From assembly GCA_958295665.1 (NCBI GenBank), contig OY282560.1, positions 262,308,641 to 262,372,640 on the forward strand: 64,000 bases of DNA, written 5' to 3'. The notes below the pieces were generated by a model, which saw only the letters and a program-made list of their open reading frames with translations, made no database searches and was not told the DNA's origin. Every line of letters starts with the position of its first letter. Position 1 is the stretch's first letter. Of this stretch, positions 10,204 through 21,934 are shown piece by piece. This DNA comes from Tipula vernalis. Lineage: Eukaryota; Arthropoda; Insecta; Diptera; Tipulidae. Made by a program: the position numbers and the translations under genes.

Positions 10204-13017
10204 GAGTCGCTCAGAAGCCAATGCGGTTAAGTCCAGAAAACAAAAATTGAGAATATTAATGTTTTGTAATACATTAGTTTTAAAAATTTTTGGTTTATTA
10301 ATTTGATCAGAAAAGTATATACAGTCTTTTTTCTAAGAGTAGGCTCTACAACAAAACAAAATATGTACAGGATGTATAACTAAAAACGTAAGTATTTATT
10401 GGGGCAATGGCCGCATCTTAAAGTCTTTGGGACTTATACCTTTTGGCAGCTGAAAAAAATACGAAATGTATGTAAAAATAATACAATAACATTAGTTGTC
10501 ATATGTTTTATATTTATTCATCATAACAAACATCTTCTTCTTCCGAGTTATCTAAATCTAAATTTTGATCTCCAAGTGTTGTTCTTAATGTCCTGTAAAA
10601 GTCCTGTTTTATTGGAGGTATATACTTTAATAAATTCATCATGTCTTTTTTCGTCTCTTTTGAAATTGTTCTACCATTAGGATACAATAATGGTTGATTT
10701 ATATTTTTAAGAATGCTGGCCTACCTATTTTTGTTTTTTTTATGTCAATTACGTGAAAGGTATCGTCCTCATCAAAATTATATTTGAACATAATGCTACT
10801 TGGGGTTGATCTTTCTAGTTTTATCCACCGCATATTAAGCCAATTGACTTTTAGTCCCCTTGTTGATTGTTTTCTGTTGGTAATAGCATCTTCCAATGGT
10901 TTTGTGGAAAGAAAATCTTGGTTATTCATTTCGACAACACTGAAAGGGTTTTTTATTTTACTATTTTCAATAATGTGGTACCAGTCGCTAGGATTATAAA
11001 TATACTGATTTTTTTTTGCATGAGCCTCAATAACTGCAAAATCAGCGTCATTGGGCAAATAACTGTGCCCACTTAATAAAAATTTAAGCTCAATTGATTC
11101 AGCTTTTATGCCATCGCTCTGAATCAATTTCAGTAAACTTAATACAGTTTTTATATTTCGATTCTGCCCTGTACACGAACCTGAATACATTATAATTTTT
11201 ATAAAATCTTTTGCATATAATTGAATGTGTTTAGTTAAACACGACGACACTTCTTGTGAACCCCGCGATCCTTGGGTTATAGGCCAAACATACATGCAGC
11301 TCTCGTTAGTCTTTAGATCATGACAACCAAGATTATATACATATAAGTTCCTCATGTAATAAGCCACTGATGTGGAGAGTTTTGGAAATGGTAATGCTTT
11401 CTCTAAATCAAAACTAAATACGTATATTTCGTCTGAAGCCCTTAATCGATCATTAGCCATACTATTACGGGCAATTTCTGCATTTCGCAAGTGTTCGTCG
11501 TGTTCAATTTCCGCCGCATGTTTTTCTTTATCTGTTGCAGATTGTTTTTTTATAACCAAATAATCACATTTTTGACAAGTATCTTTTGAAGGTTGCTTAA
11601 AGTGTAAGTTAAATTTGGTCGAAAATATATGGTAATAAAACTTTTCCTTTACTGGTGCAATTTCCTCTTCATTACATTGTTCGACATAAAGTTTATACAT
11701 TTTTGCAACAGAAAGGTCTGAATCCAAGTATCGGCGTTTAGGGTTATGAGCTCTTGTGTAATGACTCGAAATAGCAGGAAATGAACTTATATGTTTTATT
11801 ACATGGGCATCATTTATTTTGTTACCTGGAACATGCTGCCCTCGGTGGTCCTTCAGATCTTCCTTTGAGCAACAATTATATAGTCGCCCGTTGCTTATTT
11901 GATATGTGTCTTTAAAATATTTTTTGCAAACACGAATATCTTGGCCGTTAAGTCTAATAAAATATTCAAAAGACTGAGATCTTGGTTCTTTGGTGTTATT
12001 TCTGAGTCGATGCCTTTTGATTGCACAAACTCTAATCAAACCTCTTAAAAAAATATTTTGCTTATGATGATCATTAAGCTTGTAGAAACTTTTCATCGCC
12101 TTCTTTCTTTGAGAAAAGGTTATGTTGCGGTTACAAAGCCGAAAACAATTACAAGGTTTATTATTAAATTTCTTTGCAGGAATTATTCTCTTATTTCTAT
12201 TTTGATATTGTTTACCTTGTATCCTTTTTAATTTTTCAGAATTTCGAGACCATTTACCAGGATTTCTGCTTCGTTTTCTACCAACATATGGGTCATTTGC
12301 ATTTTCTATATTTTCGTTATCTGACGATGTATCAGTATCAATACGATTAACTCGCCTTGAATTAGGATAAAATATGATATCACTTTCACTCTCACTGTGT
12401 TCCATTTCCCTTCACATTTTTATTTTTTACACCGTTACAATAAATCGAATTTTAATATTTTCTAAAGTCACAGTTTTTACAGTTATTACAGAAAAATTAT
12501 TTAATGTTGTTGATAACACAATAATTTTCACAAACACTTCAATGTAATAGTTTTATATTTTAATCAAAGATTAGATATGTATTTCAAATTAAACACAAGC
12601 ACGTACATAAAACTCACTAAAAACTGGCGTTCTTTTCAAGTCTGTATCTCGAACAACAATAGCAGAACTAACATGTACAGTTATTATGAATTTGTTGTTT
12701 TTCAGAGTTACGAACAAAAATATCGAAAAAAGACGAGTAATTTAATTATTTTAGTTTTTAACAACATTGTCTTTTCAGCGACTTTCAAAGGTTATGAAAA
12801 AAAATATTCATAAAAAGTGGACTTATTCACAATGGCTTTTGAAATTATTATACAACATATTCAGAAGCTATAAAATAAAGGGCTGTCTGACCTAGAAAAA
12901 ACGAGCAATCAGTAAATCCTTTAATAACTAAGAAGAATATTATTTATTCCATTAAAATTTACAAAAATCAGAAAATTTCAAAAAATGGACTTAACCGCAT
13001 TGGCTTCTGAGCGACTC
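10204..13017 (-). mobile_element. Complete 2.8-kb DNA transposon, 32-bp perfect TIRs, ATCT duplication (Sola-like?)
   Basis: The ends at 10204-10235 and 12986-13017 are 32-bp perfect inverted repeats starting GAGTCGCTCAGAAGCC. A 4-bp direct duplication ATCT flanks them at 10200-10203 and 13018-13021. One long gene on the minus strand fills the middle. A 4-bp duplication and this transposase type are compatible with the Sola superfamily, but the family name is from memory and unverified. Perfect TIRs and a nearly intact ORF indicate a young insertion compared with its neighbours. Confidence 0.9.
10514..12405 (-). CDS. Transposase of the 32-bp-TIR transposon (near-intact)
   Basis: A 568-codon ORF runs from the ATG at 12405 to a stop at 10699. 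It has an acidic Ser-rich N-terminus, a Lys/Arg-rich stretch (residues about 43-75) and Cys-rich patches (CNCFRLCN; later TCQKC at about residue 278). The C-terminal half looks like a nuclease core: VFSFDLEKALPFPKLS, YSGSCTGQNRN, LLSGHSYLPNDADFAVIE, then KPLEDAITNRK and WLNMRW. I recall this architecture from large insect and fish transposase-like proteins. Near the C-terminus one missing A in an A-run at about 10705-10709 ends the frame early. The +1 frame continues collinearly through PPIKQDFYRTL to a stop at 10514-10516, so the full product would be about 630 residues. The usual Asp of the YSDxCxGQNRN motif is Gly here. Confidence 0.8.
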
Positions 13018-14491
13018 ATCTAATTGTCGCGGGAATATAAAAATTCAAGGTATTCTATTTATCTAGTTACTAATTTTTATGATGGTGCAATATGGGCTCT
13101 ACTATATTTTGTTTATAAAGACTTGTTTTCTTTTGATATCATTTTTCTTGATAGAGCCACGTTACCGGTGTAAACAATAACAGTGTGCACCCAAAATCTG
13201 TCGCACAGCGTTTATTTCCGCGACATTTCTATTAATTCTATATTTTATTGGAAATTAATTTGACATCAATAAACACGCAAAGATCTTTCTTATGGAGAAA
13301 ATTCATCCATACGTTCGAAATCGCGATGCCGAAAAATGCAATTCAACCTTGAGCAAAAAGTGATTCAAAAGGAATTTCTGCTTTTCATCACCATCGAATC
13401 ATAAAATACAATCATAAATCCAGATAAGTTTTTGTTAAACATTATATTTCTTTATATACATATATATATATTTATATCTAATAATTCAAATTATATTATT
13501 TTATTATTATTCTTAAATACATATATTAAACTTTCATATTTGTAAGCTAGCTATTATATAAAAAAAAAAAAAAGGAAATGTTTGCATGTACAATCTTGCA
13601 AATCCTAGTTAATTAACATATGGTCCGCGGATTCCTAAATTCACGTACATACTATATATGCATATATTATGCAATACGGCTTAGGCAATAATTATAATCA
13701 TATTTTTATGTATTTATAATTATACAATCATATTTAATTTATACATTATAAACAACATTTGTACATACTTATTAACTATATATATATATATTCATTAATA
13801 TTATTTTTGACCATTTATACCAATAATTATGTTGTATTGCCAAGAAACCACATGTTTTATTTTATTTTTTTTATAATCCCGCGTTATGGTAGCATCATCT
13901 CAGTTCCTGTCGCATATTTTTGTTATCGTTCCGTTTACGTTGTTGCTCTAATGGAACATCGGTGGTTGAATCATGAGTGAGTAGCTGTTGGAGTAGCATG
14001 GACTGACATATTACACCGCAAAATGGGGCGTACTAAATTTAAGTGCTAGGTATTGCCGAAAGGGAGGGTGGTGAGCACTAAATCGGAAATCCCGACCACA
14101 CTATAAAAACGGTTGCGATTGGACATGTTTCCTTACTTTAGTTTGTTAAATTATTTATCTACTTGTTTTGTTTATTAGTCGTAAATTCCATGTTGAATTC
14201 TAATTCAATCCGCGATATGGTACCTAGTATTTCCTAGTTTCAACGTAGTTCGCTCCATATTTGAGTCGCATAGGTCGTTTGTGTGAGTAATCTATATATA
14301 TAAAGAAGCACATCTAGATCTCAGTGGCTGGTGACAAGAACTACGCCCATCTTCTAAACCTAGCCGACAAACGTGCTGCTGGTCACCAATGTGTAGAGCT
14401 ACTAAGAAAATTCTGATAATTGAGCGAAAATCAACCATCTAAGTTAGTGCACCAGTCGCACCTTAGTTGGTCCTAAGTCGCTCCGTTACAG
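13018..14491. other. Non-coding right arm of the 4.85-kb insertion
   Basis: Very AT-rich up to about 13900, then less so. A TATAAAA at 14103-14109 follows a GC-richer patch and could be a core promoter of the unidentified element. No coding match was recognised, although GGCTGGTGACAAGAAC at about 14326 resembles a possible primer-binding site. Low confidence. Confidence 0.35.
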
Positions 14492-14493
14492 TA

Positions 14494-15418
14494 TCAGAAA
14501 AAGAAATTAGAGGCTGGTTTCAACAAATTGAAGATTATTTTATTTCAAAAAATCTAAATAATGACGTATTTAAAGATCCAACTAGGACTTTTAATGGTGA
14601 CGAGTCTGTATTTTTGCTATGTCCAAGAGGTGGGACAGTCCTGGCCCCAAAGGGAGCAACCAATGTCTACGAGACAGATAAAGGTCGGGCTAAAGAAAGC
14701 ATTACTGTGATGTTTAGTTTCTCTGCTGATGCCATTGTGATTCCTCCGATGATAGTTCTTCACTATAAAAGAATACCAAAGGATGTAATGGATTCAATTC
14801 CAGAATAATATATCTTTTCCAGTAGTGCTATTTGTCGATGGTCGTAAGACACATCTGACCTACTCACTTTCTAAGTTATGTGCAATCCTTAAAATAATAT
14901 TGATATGTCTATATCCTAGTTCAACATGGATTATTCAACCTGCGGATGTCGCAATATTTAGACCTTTAAAATTAGGCTGGATGAGGGAAGTTCAGGTGTG
15001 GAGAAGCAACAACCACGACGATCAGTTCTCCAAGAAACATTTCGCACCGATGTTGAAAAGAGTTATCGACAAATATCTCAAACGTGACACAATAATTAAT
15101 GGATTTCGCTCTTGTGGGCTTTTTCCCTTCAACGCAAACGCTATTGATTATTCTAAGTGCCTCGCAAACTCAACCCGAATTCCAAAGAAAATTGAACCAA
15201 CCGAAAATTTCAAAATTGGAGAAAATACGAGCATCATTAACTTTAAGGAATTTATTAAAATTGTTGGATGTGATAAAATTAAACAGCTGGGCGCAATTGG
15301 GTATAGTAATGCTACACAATTCGGCGACTTTCTATTATTGCATAAAATATATGAAAGGTTAAAAGATAGATTTAGCAAATGTTGTAAGATATATAATTAT
15401 GTGGCTAACAAGTTTTAA
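14494..15418 (+). pseudogene. pogo-like transposase, DDE domain with internal deletion
   Basis: This continues the HTH_psq exon at 9374. SEKEIRGWFQQIEDYF leads into FNGDESVFLLCPRGG with the first catalytic Asp (about 14592-14630), then APKGATNVYE. After KDVMDSIPE (stop at 14806-14808) the segment that normally links to the next block is deleted. The frame resumes at 14825 with LFVDGRKTHLTYSLS, where the second Asp lies, then LYPSSTWIIQPADVAIFRPLK with the third acidic region. RNGFR/CGLFPF-type sequence follows at 15095-15130. Roughly 35 residues are missing between the two open blocks. The domain layout is that of DDE_1 pogo/Tigger/jerky-type transposases. Confidence 0.85.
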
Positions 15419-15539
15419 TAGGTTTAATTTACTTAAAAGTGGGTTTTAATATAGCGTACTTAATTTTAATTTATAGGGTTCCTGAACAATGTTTTTTAAA
15501 TATTATTATTTTGGGCCACCTTAATTATTTAAATTTAAA

Positions 15540-16115
15540 TTTAGAATAATATCAATATACCTCACAGTGCTGGTTTATCTGAATTAGAAATTGGACAAGA
15601 AATTATAATTTTTGAGACTGAAGAAGTTGAGGATTTTATGCCTGATGTAAGAAGGGGAATTGTTTTTTAAAAGATGCGTTTCAAAATCAATTAATTCTAT
15701 GTTTTGCTTTAGATAAACCAAGCTGAGATACAAATATTTCACCAGGATGGTATTCCGATGGTTTCAATCGTAAACGAAAACGATATCTGTGAGAACAATT
15801 GCATTCCAAAGCTTTTTAAAAGTCATTTCGAAAAGGAATGAGAAATGTTGAACGGCAAAGTAATACAATAACATCAACCCCGTTCCAGAATGCCATCAAA
15901 ACCAAAATTCATGAGAAAGCTGCGATCGAACAACGGAAAATAGACCGGAAAAATTAAAGGTTAGAGAGGAAAATTTTAAAAGAACAAACCAAAGAAAACA
16001 AGCGTAAACCAAAGTCCACTATACCAAAGAAACGGCCACTTAACAACCCAAACACAAAAATTGTCAGTGGAAAAAATGAAATTAAGAAAACGTGGGTTAA
16101 TCCCAGGTTTCTAAA
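15540..16115 (+). pseudogene. pogo-like transposase, C-terminal linker exons
   Basis: Reading through 15547-15650 gives an acidic segment, EIGQEIIIFETEEVEDFMPDV. It is followed by a splice-donor-like GTAAGA at about 15649 and an acceptor at about 15712, after which IFHQDGIPMVSIVNEND continues. A TGA at about 15838 and later stops break it. The following Lys-rich stretch (KKRPLNNPN, about 16030) is typical of the basic tail that precedes a PHD finger in these proteins. Exon boundaries are inferred from GT/AG and reading frame only. Confidence 0.55.
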
Positions 16116-16283
16116 AGGTATTTGAATGTCTAACATATTGGGCGCATCCAATGCAGTGAGGCCTAACTAAAAACATGTACGTCTCACACATTTTCCGTGC
16201 CAAAAAATCAATTTTTTTTATGAGATATAAATGCGCTGTTTAAATTTAAATTCATTGTTTTCTTTATTATCGTCGATAATACG

Positions 16284-16553
16284 TTGGAAATTTCGCAAAA
16301 AAAATGTTTTAATGTATTGAAAGAACCTCATGTGCGCAACCTTATCATAGATTTTAGAGGTATTGATGAAGATGTTAAAAATTATATTTCTGAACAAATA
16401 ACTACAGGGCTTTGCTTTGCATGTGCTGCGTATATTTCGAAAACCGAAAATGGGATTGGGTGCTTTGTCTGCAACAAGGCATACCACATCAAGTGTGCTT
16501 CGAAGTTATGCACTGATTTTACTTATTTTAGATGTAATAGATGTCTATTGTAG
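16284..16553 (+). pseudogene. pogo-like transposase, C-terminal PHD-type zinc finger
   Basis: An 89-codon open stretch. Its Cys/His spacing, CFAC ... GCFVCNKAYHIKC ... FRCNRC, fits a C4-H-C3 PHD finger at about residues 52-87. PHD fingers read histone tails or act in protein contacts. In several insect pogo-like transposases one follows the DDE domain and basic linker, as here. It ends at TAG 16551-16553. It probably encodes the last exon of the gene starting at 9374. A stand-alone small PHD protein is less likely. Confidence 0.7.
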
Positions 16554-17774
16554 TTGCAAATTACCTAGATCCATACAATGAAGTAATTGGCATCAGTTCC
16601 TTAGTTCAAATGAAATCCAACTTTTTGTATGTGCAATTAATTTTTTATTTATGTTTTAAGTCAGAAAATGGCTGTGTTTTGTTTGGCTTAAGTTTAGTAA
16701 AATAAAAATATTATAGTATTAATATAAATCAAACAAATTTTTCAGTTTAGTTACGTTAAATTATAGGGGGCTCATCAGTGGGCTAAATGCGGCTCAGTAT
16801 TGGATAAATTAGAGCTCATCACTGGGGAATGGATATTATTTTGTTAAATTGAGTTTTATGAAATATCTTCAAAAGTGCTTAAATATTAATTATCTAATTT
16901 TATTTACAATTCTTCAATTTAGAGGTTGCTTTGTTTAAACAGATTTTTAAAAATAAATAAACTAGGTAACTAATTTACATATTCAATTATTTTAAGAAAA
17001 TATATGGACTAATTTCTCATAGCTAATGGAATTTATTACTTGATAATTCAATACATAAGATAAGTAACATCATAATTCATTGTGTTCACGTATAAAATTA
17101 TTTAGCATATAATTTATTTATTTATTTATTTACATTAATTTGGAAATTCTATTTTGAGCTAAAGCTCATTCTCAATAGAATTTTTAAAAAGTGGTCAAAG
17201 TATAATAATAATACAAAATAACTGTTGATTTAAGAATTGATTACAATACACCCAATACACTTCTTCGGGCAATTCTGTATCTGAAGTGTCACACCGTGGC
17301 TTGGATCATTCCATCTTCAAAGGGTACACAAGAGGGTTCCATGCATTATTCACCTGATACACCCTAGAGCCTCAGAAACCTCGTCTCGTTAAGATGACAT
17401 CACGGCTTGGGTCGGGTTTTTTGTACACAAATTATTTTAATTAAAATATTACATTAATCAATAATTTTCTTTTCAGCTTCTGATCCTGAACACAATTCGT
17501 TGGCATGTTTCATACATGGTGGTCGTGGTATAAATGTTTGGTAGTGATAATAGTTAGATGCGCGCTTATTAATAAAAATTACTTTTGTAAAATCAGCGGT
17601 GAAGAATTATAATAAACTAACATATTGTAAAAACTAAAATATTGTGTTCGCGGTATATTGTATCGAATAGTGAGCTATCATACTTGTGCAAGAATTATAT
17701 TTAAATAAATAATAATCTATGTGTATTTTTATTGTTAACGCTTGAACCCCTAGCATTATAGAGTGTAAAGGAAC
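16554..17774. other. Non-coding, contains a dispersed repeat copy
   Basis: No coding signal. The stretch 16980-17100 plus 17440-17497 matches 49858-50032 in reverse complement. In this copy about 340 bp (17105-17440, starting with a TTTATTTATTTA run) is inserted. Three GCTCA(T/G) motifs lie at 16768-16830. A (TTTA)n microsatellite lies at about 17112-17132. Confidence 0.6.
17105..17440. mobile_element. ~340-bp insertion within a dispersed repeat
   Basis: Compared with the uninterrupted copy at 49858-50032, this copy carries about 340 extra bases beginning with (TTTA)n and ending with a run of A/T. The interior is GC-richer (GGCTTGGATCATTCC, CGTCTCGTTAAGATG). It could be a short interspersed element lying antisense, with the (TTTA)n as its tail. 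No polymerase III box was convincingly identified. Confidence 0.4.
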
Positions 17775-18033
17775 TTTACACACCATCTGCTAATCTCACA
17801 ATAGATGAGCAATTCGTCGCAACTCAGGGCCATTGTAATTTTCGACAATACATATATTTCAAGTAAACCTGGCAAATACGTATCCTTTGAACGGAGAAGT
17901 GTATCTCGGACGTCAGCCGAACGAAGCAAGAGTATTAGAGTATGCAGTTAACATAGTACACCGCTTGGCTAAGCCATATATTAACAAAGGAAGAAATATA
18001 ACTACGGATAATTGCTTTACAAGCTGTAAGCTA
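17775..18033 (+). pseudogene. piggyBac transposase relic 2, DDE part 1
   Basis: The frame starting about 17775 reads ELYTPSANLTIDEQFVATQG, which includes the first catalytic Asp (TIDEQ). CNFRQYI and KPGKY follow after a frameshift near 17862. A deletion then fuses directly to PLNGEVYLGRQPNEA at about 17880. GRNITTDNCFTSCKL at 17990-18033 carries the second catalytic Asp. At the CTA codon ending 18033 a 7.1-kb transposon is inserted, and the gene resumes at 25128. Upstream N-terminal coding is absent. Confidence 0.85.
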
Positions 18034-18164
18034 CACAGTAAAAAAAATCGCGGTGTGAATCAAATTTAATCCGAAAAAATACTTTACATTCTATCCAATT
18101 ACGTCAAATTAACTCTGGAAGGAAGGGTACTATTTTTAAAACATTCGACAGGATTAAACAATAT

Positions 18165-18191
18165 ACTTTTTACACCGTTTGGTGTAAAAGT
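18165..18191. promoter_or_regulatory. Subterminal palindrome of the CMC-like element (left)
   Basis: ACTTTTTACACCG - TTT - GGTGTAAAAGT is a near-perfect inverted repeat 131 bp inside the left end. A comparable palindrome, GACACCG-ATT-CGGTGTC, lies 26 bp inside the right end (25085-25101). In CACTA elements subterminal repeats bind an element-encoded protein; by analogy these may do so here, which is inference. Confidence 0.5.
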
Positions 18192-18598
18192 AATAGTTCT
18201 TACTCTTCGTTAGTAATAGTTCTAAACATTTTTATGAAAAATGTATAAAAGGGTTCTTCCCACAATTAATTTCGGTTATATCGGAGTTAAATATTCACAC
18301 CGTTTTGAGTTTTCTTTGACGAAGGTATGATTCGGTTAATTTCTTCTCGTCCGAAATTCATTTTTTTTTGTGCAAATCATTTACCATTATATGAAAATCT
18401 TTATCGTTAGTTTCCTTCGACTATTCACACCTGCTAGACAGATAATAATTAACTTTCGCGATATGGTTAATTAAATAAATTTCTTAATGTTATATTGAAA
18501 AAACTTAATGTTATAGTGAAACAGATTAATCTTATAGGGATCCAAAGTGTATAATGATAATATAAGAATATTTATATAAAATTTACAGTTTATAAAAA

Positions 18599-21500
18599 AT
18601 GGAAGGACAAAGATTATTTAATATAATTTATAACGGTCAGCAAAAATATGTTGTTACCCCGACCAAGTTAATTGTTGATATTTTGCGTGAAGGTGAGTAA
18701 TTATTTTTTCTGTGTAATTATTTATTATATTAGTGTTACGTACGTGGGGTAAAAATAATTTTATCCATTAGTGTTTGTGAATTTTGTGTTTTTTGAAATA
18801 ACGTACTGTGTGTTGTCTTCAAGGGTAATAATTTTGGTGTGTGACTAACATACTTTATATCGGGATTGCCGGTCAGTTTAGCGTATCCGTGCATACAGTA
18901 AATTAATGTTAAGAGGAGTTCAATTTTAATATTTTATCAATTAGAAATCTGTGTGTATGATCATTAATGTACTGTGTGTCCGGAATGAGGGTGGCTTTGT
19001 TGAATCCGTGTTATATAAACTTGTAAATTTAAAAATTGTATCCATTATAAATTTGTGTGTACCTGAATTAACGTTCTATGTGTTGTGATTGTGGTTGGAT
19101 TGAGTGTATCCGTAATTTAAATTCGAACATAGTGGAATTCAGTTTTTGAAAATATTATTTTTTTTCTGTGTGTATATGTGTGTGTTAGTGTGCGTGTGTG
19201 TTTGTGTGTGTATATTAGTCGTTGTAGCATGTAGCAATTTCAGCTGATTCACTTATAATAGATTATCTTATCTTATCATCTTCAGCATCACATGCATTCA
19301 ATATTTCGGTGGAAAATTATGACCTATGTTTATTTACGGAAACCAATATTGAATTAAATCAAATTGTTTTTGATATATATTTGAAAGATATGGAATTAAC
19401 CTACGATCGATCTTTCATTGTAAAGATTTTTCAACGTAATGGTAAACTAACATAAATACTATTTTTATTAAATACATACCATGTATGCTTAAATGTTATT
19501 TAAATTATATGAATATAGATAAGCTTAAAGACGTTTCAACACAAACTGATCAGTTCTTAACATTTTTCGAAGAGGTATTTACACAAACGGATGATAATTA
19601 TGAAGCTGCTCCTGTTTTTAAACAGGACTGTTTTATCGGTTCATTACCAAAAAAGATAAAGCTACAAAAAGAAGTACTAAAAGAGGTATAAATATAGATA
19701 TTAATTTGGATATATTATACAACAAACTTCCTAAGTTTTAATTTAATTATTTATATTTATAGTATCAGAGCCACCTAACTAATAGAGAATTAATGATAAA
19801 TCTTATTTTACTGTCTAGTTTCTACGTGTTAGAATAGTTAATATAAAAACCGATGTACTTGGCTTCACGACTTTGAATGACAAAGAAATAAATTAATTGA
19901 TTTAGTTAATTGATAATTAAGAATTTGTTATGTTGTCATTTAAAAATCAAAGTTAAAAATTGTGATTTTCCATATGATTTTTATGGAAATTTTGATTTTC
20001 CTCATTTATAATTCTCTTATACATATGTATGTATTAATTATTTCCCATTACTCTATAAAATATAGCGGCTCTGGTACTGAAACAATTCTAGAATGATAAA
20101 ATTCATGTTAAATTGATTATTTACTGCTTTCTATATGGAATTATTTTGTAAAATCAACAATAACATAACAACATTAAATTTTAGAAAACAGAATTGGGCA
20201 TGTATTATTCGAATATTTAGTAACAGTTTTATTTATTTATCTATTATTTTATGGTTCCTTGAATTTTAAGGAACTAGAATGTTTTCTAAAAGGTCATTTC
20301 GAAGGTCAACAAATAATAAATAATTATAACAACACGCCAATATTAGACAAAAAACATCGTGTAAAGCTAGTCAATATAATCGTAAGCCATTTAGTAGAAA
20401 TACATGGCTCTTATCCTTCAGCTGAAAATAAAACCTTATGGGCCCAAGCCACAGCGTTACTTTTTCCTAAACTATGTGAGGACCAAAATCCAGACCGGTT
20501 TGTAAGTATAAAGAATTAATCGGAATTATGCAGAATATAAAATACTGGTTTAATCACTTAAAATCAGCAAGCATATATTTTTCATTCAAAATTTAATGAG
20601 TTTGAAAAATATGTGTTAATTCATAGAAACCGTGTCTTATATTAAATTTTGTTTAAATCAAAGGAAATATTCTACAATTCGGCAAACCGTACTGGATTTT
20701 TTGCATTTCGCTTACGAACAATTAATCGTTCACTGAATAATTCTTCACGAAAATCACAATCGGCGGAAATACTTGAAAATGATGATGATGTTTCGGAAAA
20801 TGATGAAGATGATAACGATAAGCACAAAAAGTGGCTACACCAGGCTTGCCCCAAAAATGATCATAATAACATTTTTATAATAATGGCAAAAACGGTGAAT
20901 TTGCGTAAAAAACCATTTTCGATAAATGAGTACCCCCGATTTTGGGATACTCAAGGATTGGTATTATTTATTTATTTTTTTAATTTTCATATTTTTGCCC
21001 ATTTATCTAATTTGCAAAATATCAATATTTTTTAAATATAATATTTTACCTTTATTTTATTCATAGGTCGATCAGGATTTTAATCTACGATTTACAAATG
21101 TTTCATTTTGCATCGATAAATGGAATAAAATCAAAAAAAAATACTCTAAAACTGGCAGAATCAAAAAACATAAAAATTTACGATGAATGTACTGAAGAAG
21201 ATGATAATAAGTTTATCTTAAAATTATTTAAAGTTTATTGGTGATAAATTACAAAACTTTACAAAATGAATTATGCTCTTCGGAAGAACCAACCTTCGCA
21301 ACCATTCATTTAAATTGATTGTAACGGTTATACGTAACGAGTAATTATAAGAATTGTGTGCTCGACCAAGTACTAAATCAATCTATTATTGTTAAATTGA
21401 CTTTTTCGTAATTTTTCACCAATTTAGCACTAAACAACCTTTTCAATAATTTTTATTTTTTTTATTTTCAGAGTTGATAGTAATATAACATTTCTAATTT

Positions 21501-21934
21501 TGTTAACAAAATTTTGCAGAACATATGGTAAAAAGAATAATCCATCTATTTACCAATTTTTTATTTTTGAAAAGGTAATAATTACATAATTTTGACAAAC
21601 TTTGACCACCGAAATTAACAAAAATATATTTTTTTAGACAGGTTCTTTTACCCAGCATAGTTTGGACTTTCCTCATCTTATTATTCAAGGACCATCTCGG
21701 AAAATTCTAACAACGGCCACCATCAAAATCGATGGAAAAGAGATTCCTCTGCAAGCCGATTCACGCAGCATTGAAAAATTTATGTCCCTTTTCAAATGCT
21801 ACTTTGTTTTTAATTGCAAATATCCTGAGGATATGCAAAGTTTTTATATATTTATTCAAGAGGCTGTACTACAAATGGGACACTCGTCGTTGACGCCGAG
21901 ATTAAAGGAATTTAAAAACCGCTTAGAACTATAA
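18599..21934 (+). CDS. SAMD3-like accessory protein of the CMC-like element (8 exons, frameshifted)
   Basis: Inferred exons are 18599-18692, 19286-19441, 19519-19685, 20271-20501, 20664-20960, 21067-~21240, 21520-21574 and 21638-21934. The first five join in consistent phase with GT/AG borders. Exons 1-2 resemble a PB1/ubiquitin-like fold (LFNIIYNGQQKYVV ... DRSFIVKIF). Exon 4 has HRVKLVNIIVSHLVEIHGSYPS followed by A.ALLFPKL. Exon 5 is acidic and contains NEYPRFWDTQGL. The last exon has KIDGKEIPLQ, FVFNCKYPEDMQSFYIFIQE. This block order matches 'SAM domain-containing protein 3-like' proteins as I recall them from fish and invertebrates. A slip in an A9 run near 21134 shifts exon 6, so this copy is probably not fully functional. 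Confidence 0.65.
18840..19250. repeat. Degenerate repeats and GT microsatellite in intron 1
   Basis: Intron 1 of the accessory gene contains three diverged copies of a roughly 100-bp unit, each with TGTGTG..., a G-rich stretch and a (G)TATCCGT or AATCCGTG end, near 18780-18900, 18950-19020 and 19040-19120. A (GT)n-like run follows at about 19168-19215. They may be tandem duplicates or regulatory repeats of the element. Confidence 0.45.

Larger units (their letters stand above)
9644..14491. mobile_element. 4.85-kb TA-flanked insertion splitting the pogo-like gene
   Basis: Left edge TTGTAAC (9644) and right edge GTTACAG (14491) form a short inverted pair, TGTAAC/GTTACA. TA flanks them at 9642-9643 and 14492-14493. 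Removing the insert with one TA joins GTA to TCA in frame, giving C-V-S-E-K, the linker expected for this transposase family. The segment itself is non-coding apart from the nested transposon at 10204-13017. The short matching ends make the element class uncertain. An intron is less likely, since GT..AG splicing at this boundary would break the frame. Confidence 0.65.

Noticed and set aside
13759..13980. 73-codon frame in the AT-rich region at 13.8 kb
   Set aside because: Composition (Ile/Tyr/Phe-rich) reflects low-complexity AT sequence and resembles no family.
9641..14493. Interpretation of the pogo-like gap as an intron (GTATTG...TTACAG)
   Set aside because: GT..AG is present, but splicing there breaks the frame, whereas a TA-duplication insertion restores C-V-S-E-K exactly. 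A complete transposon inside also argues against an ordinary intron.
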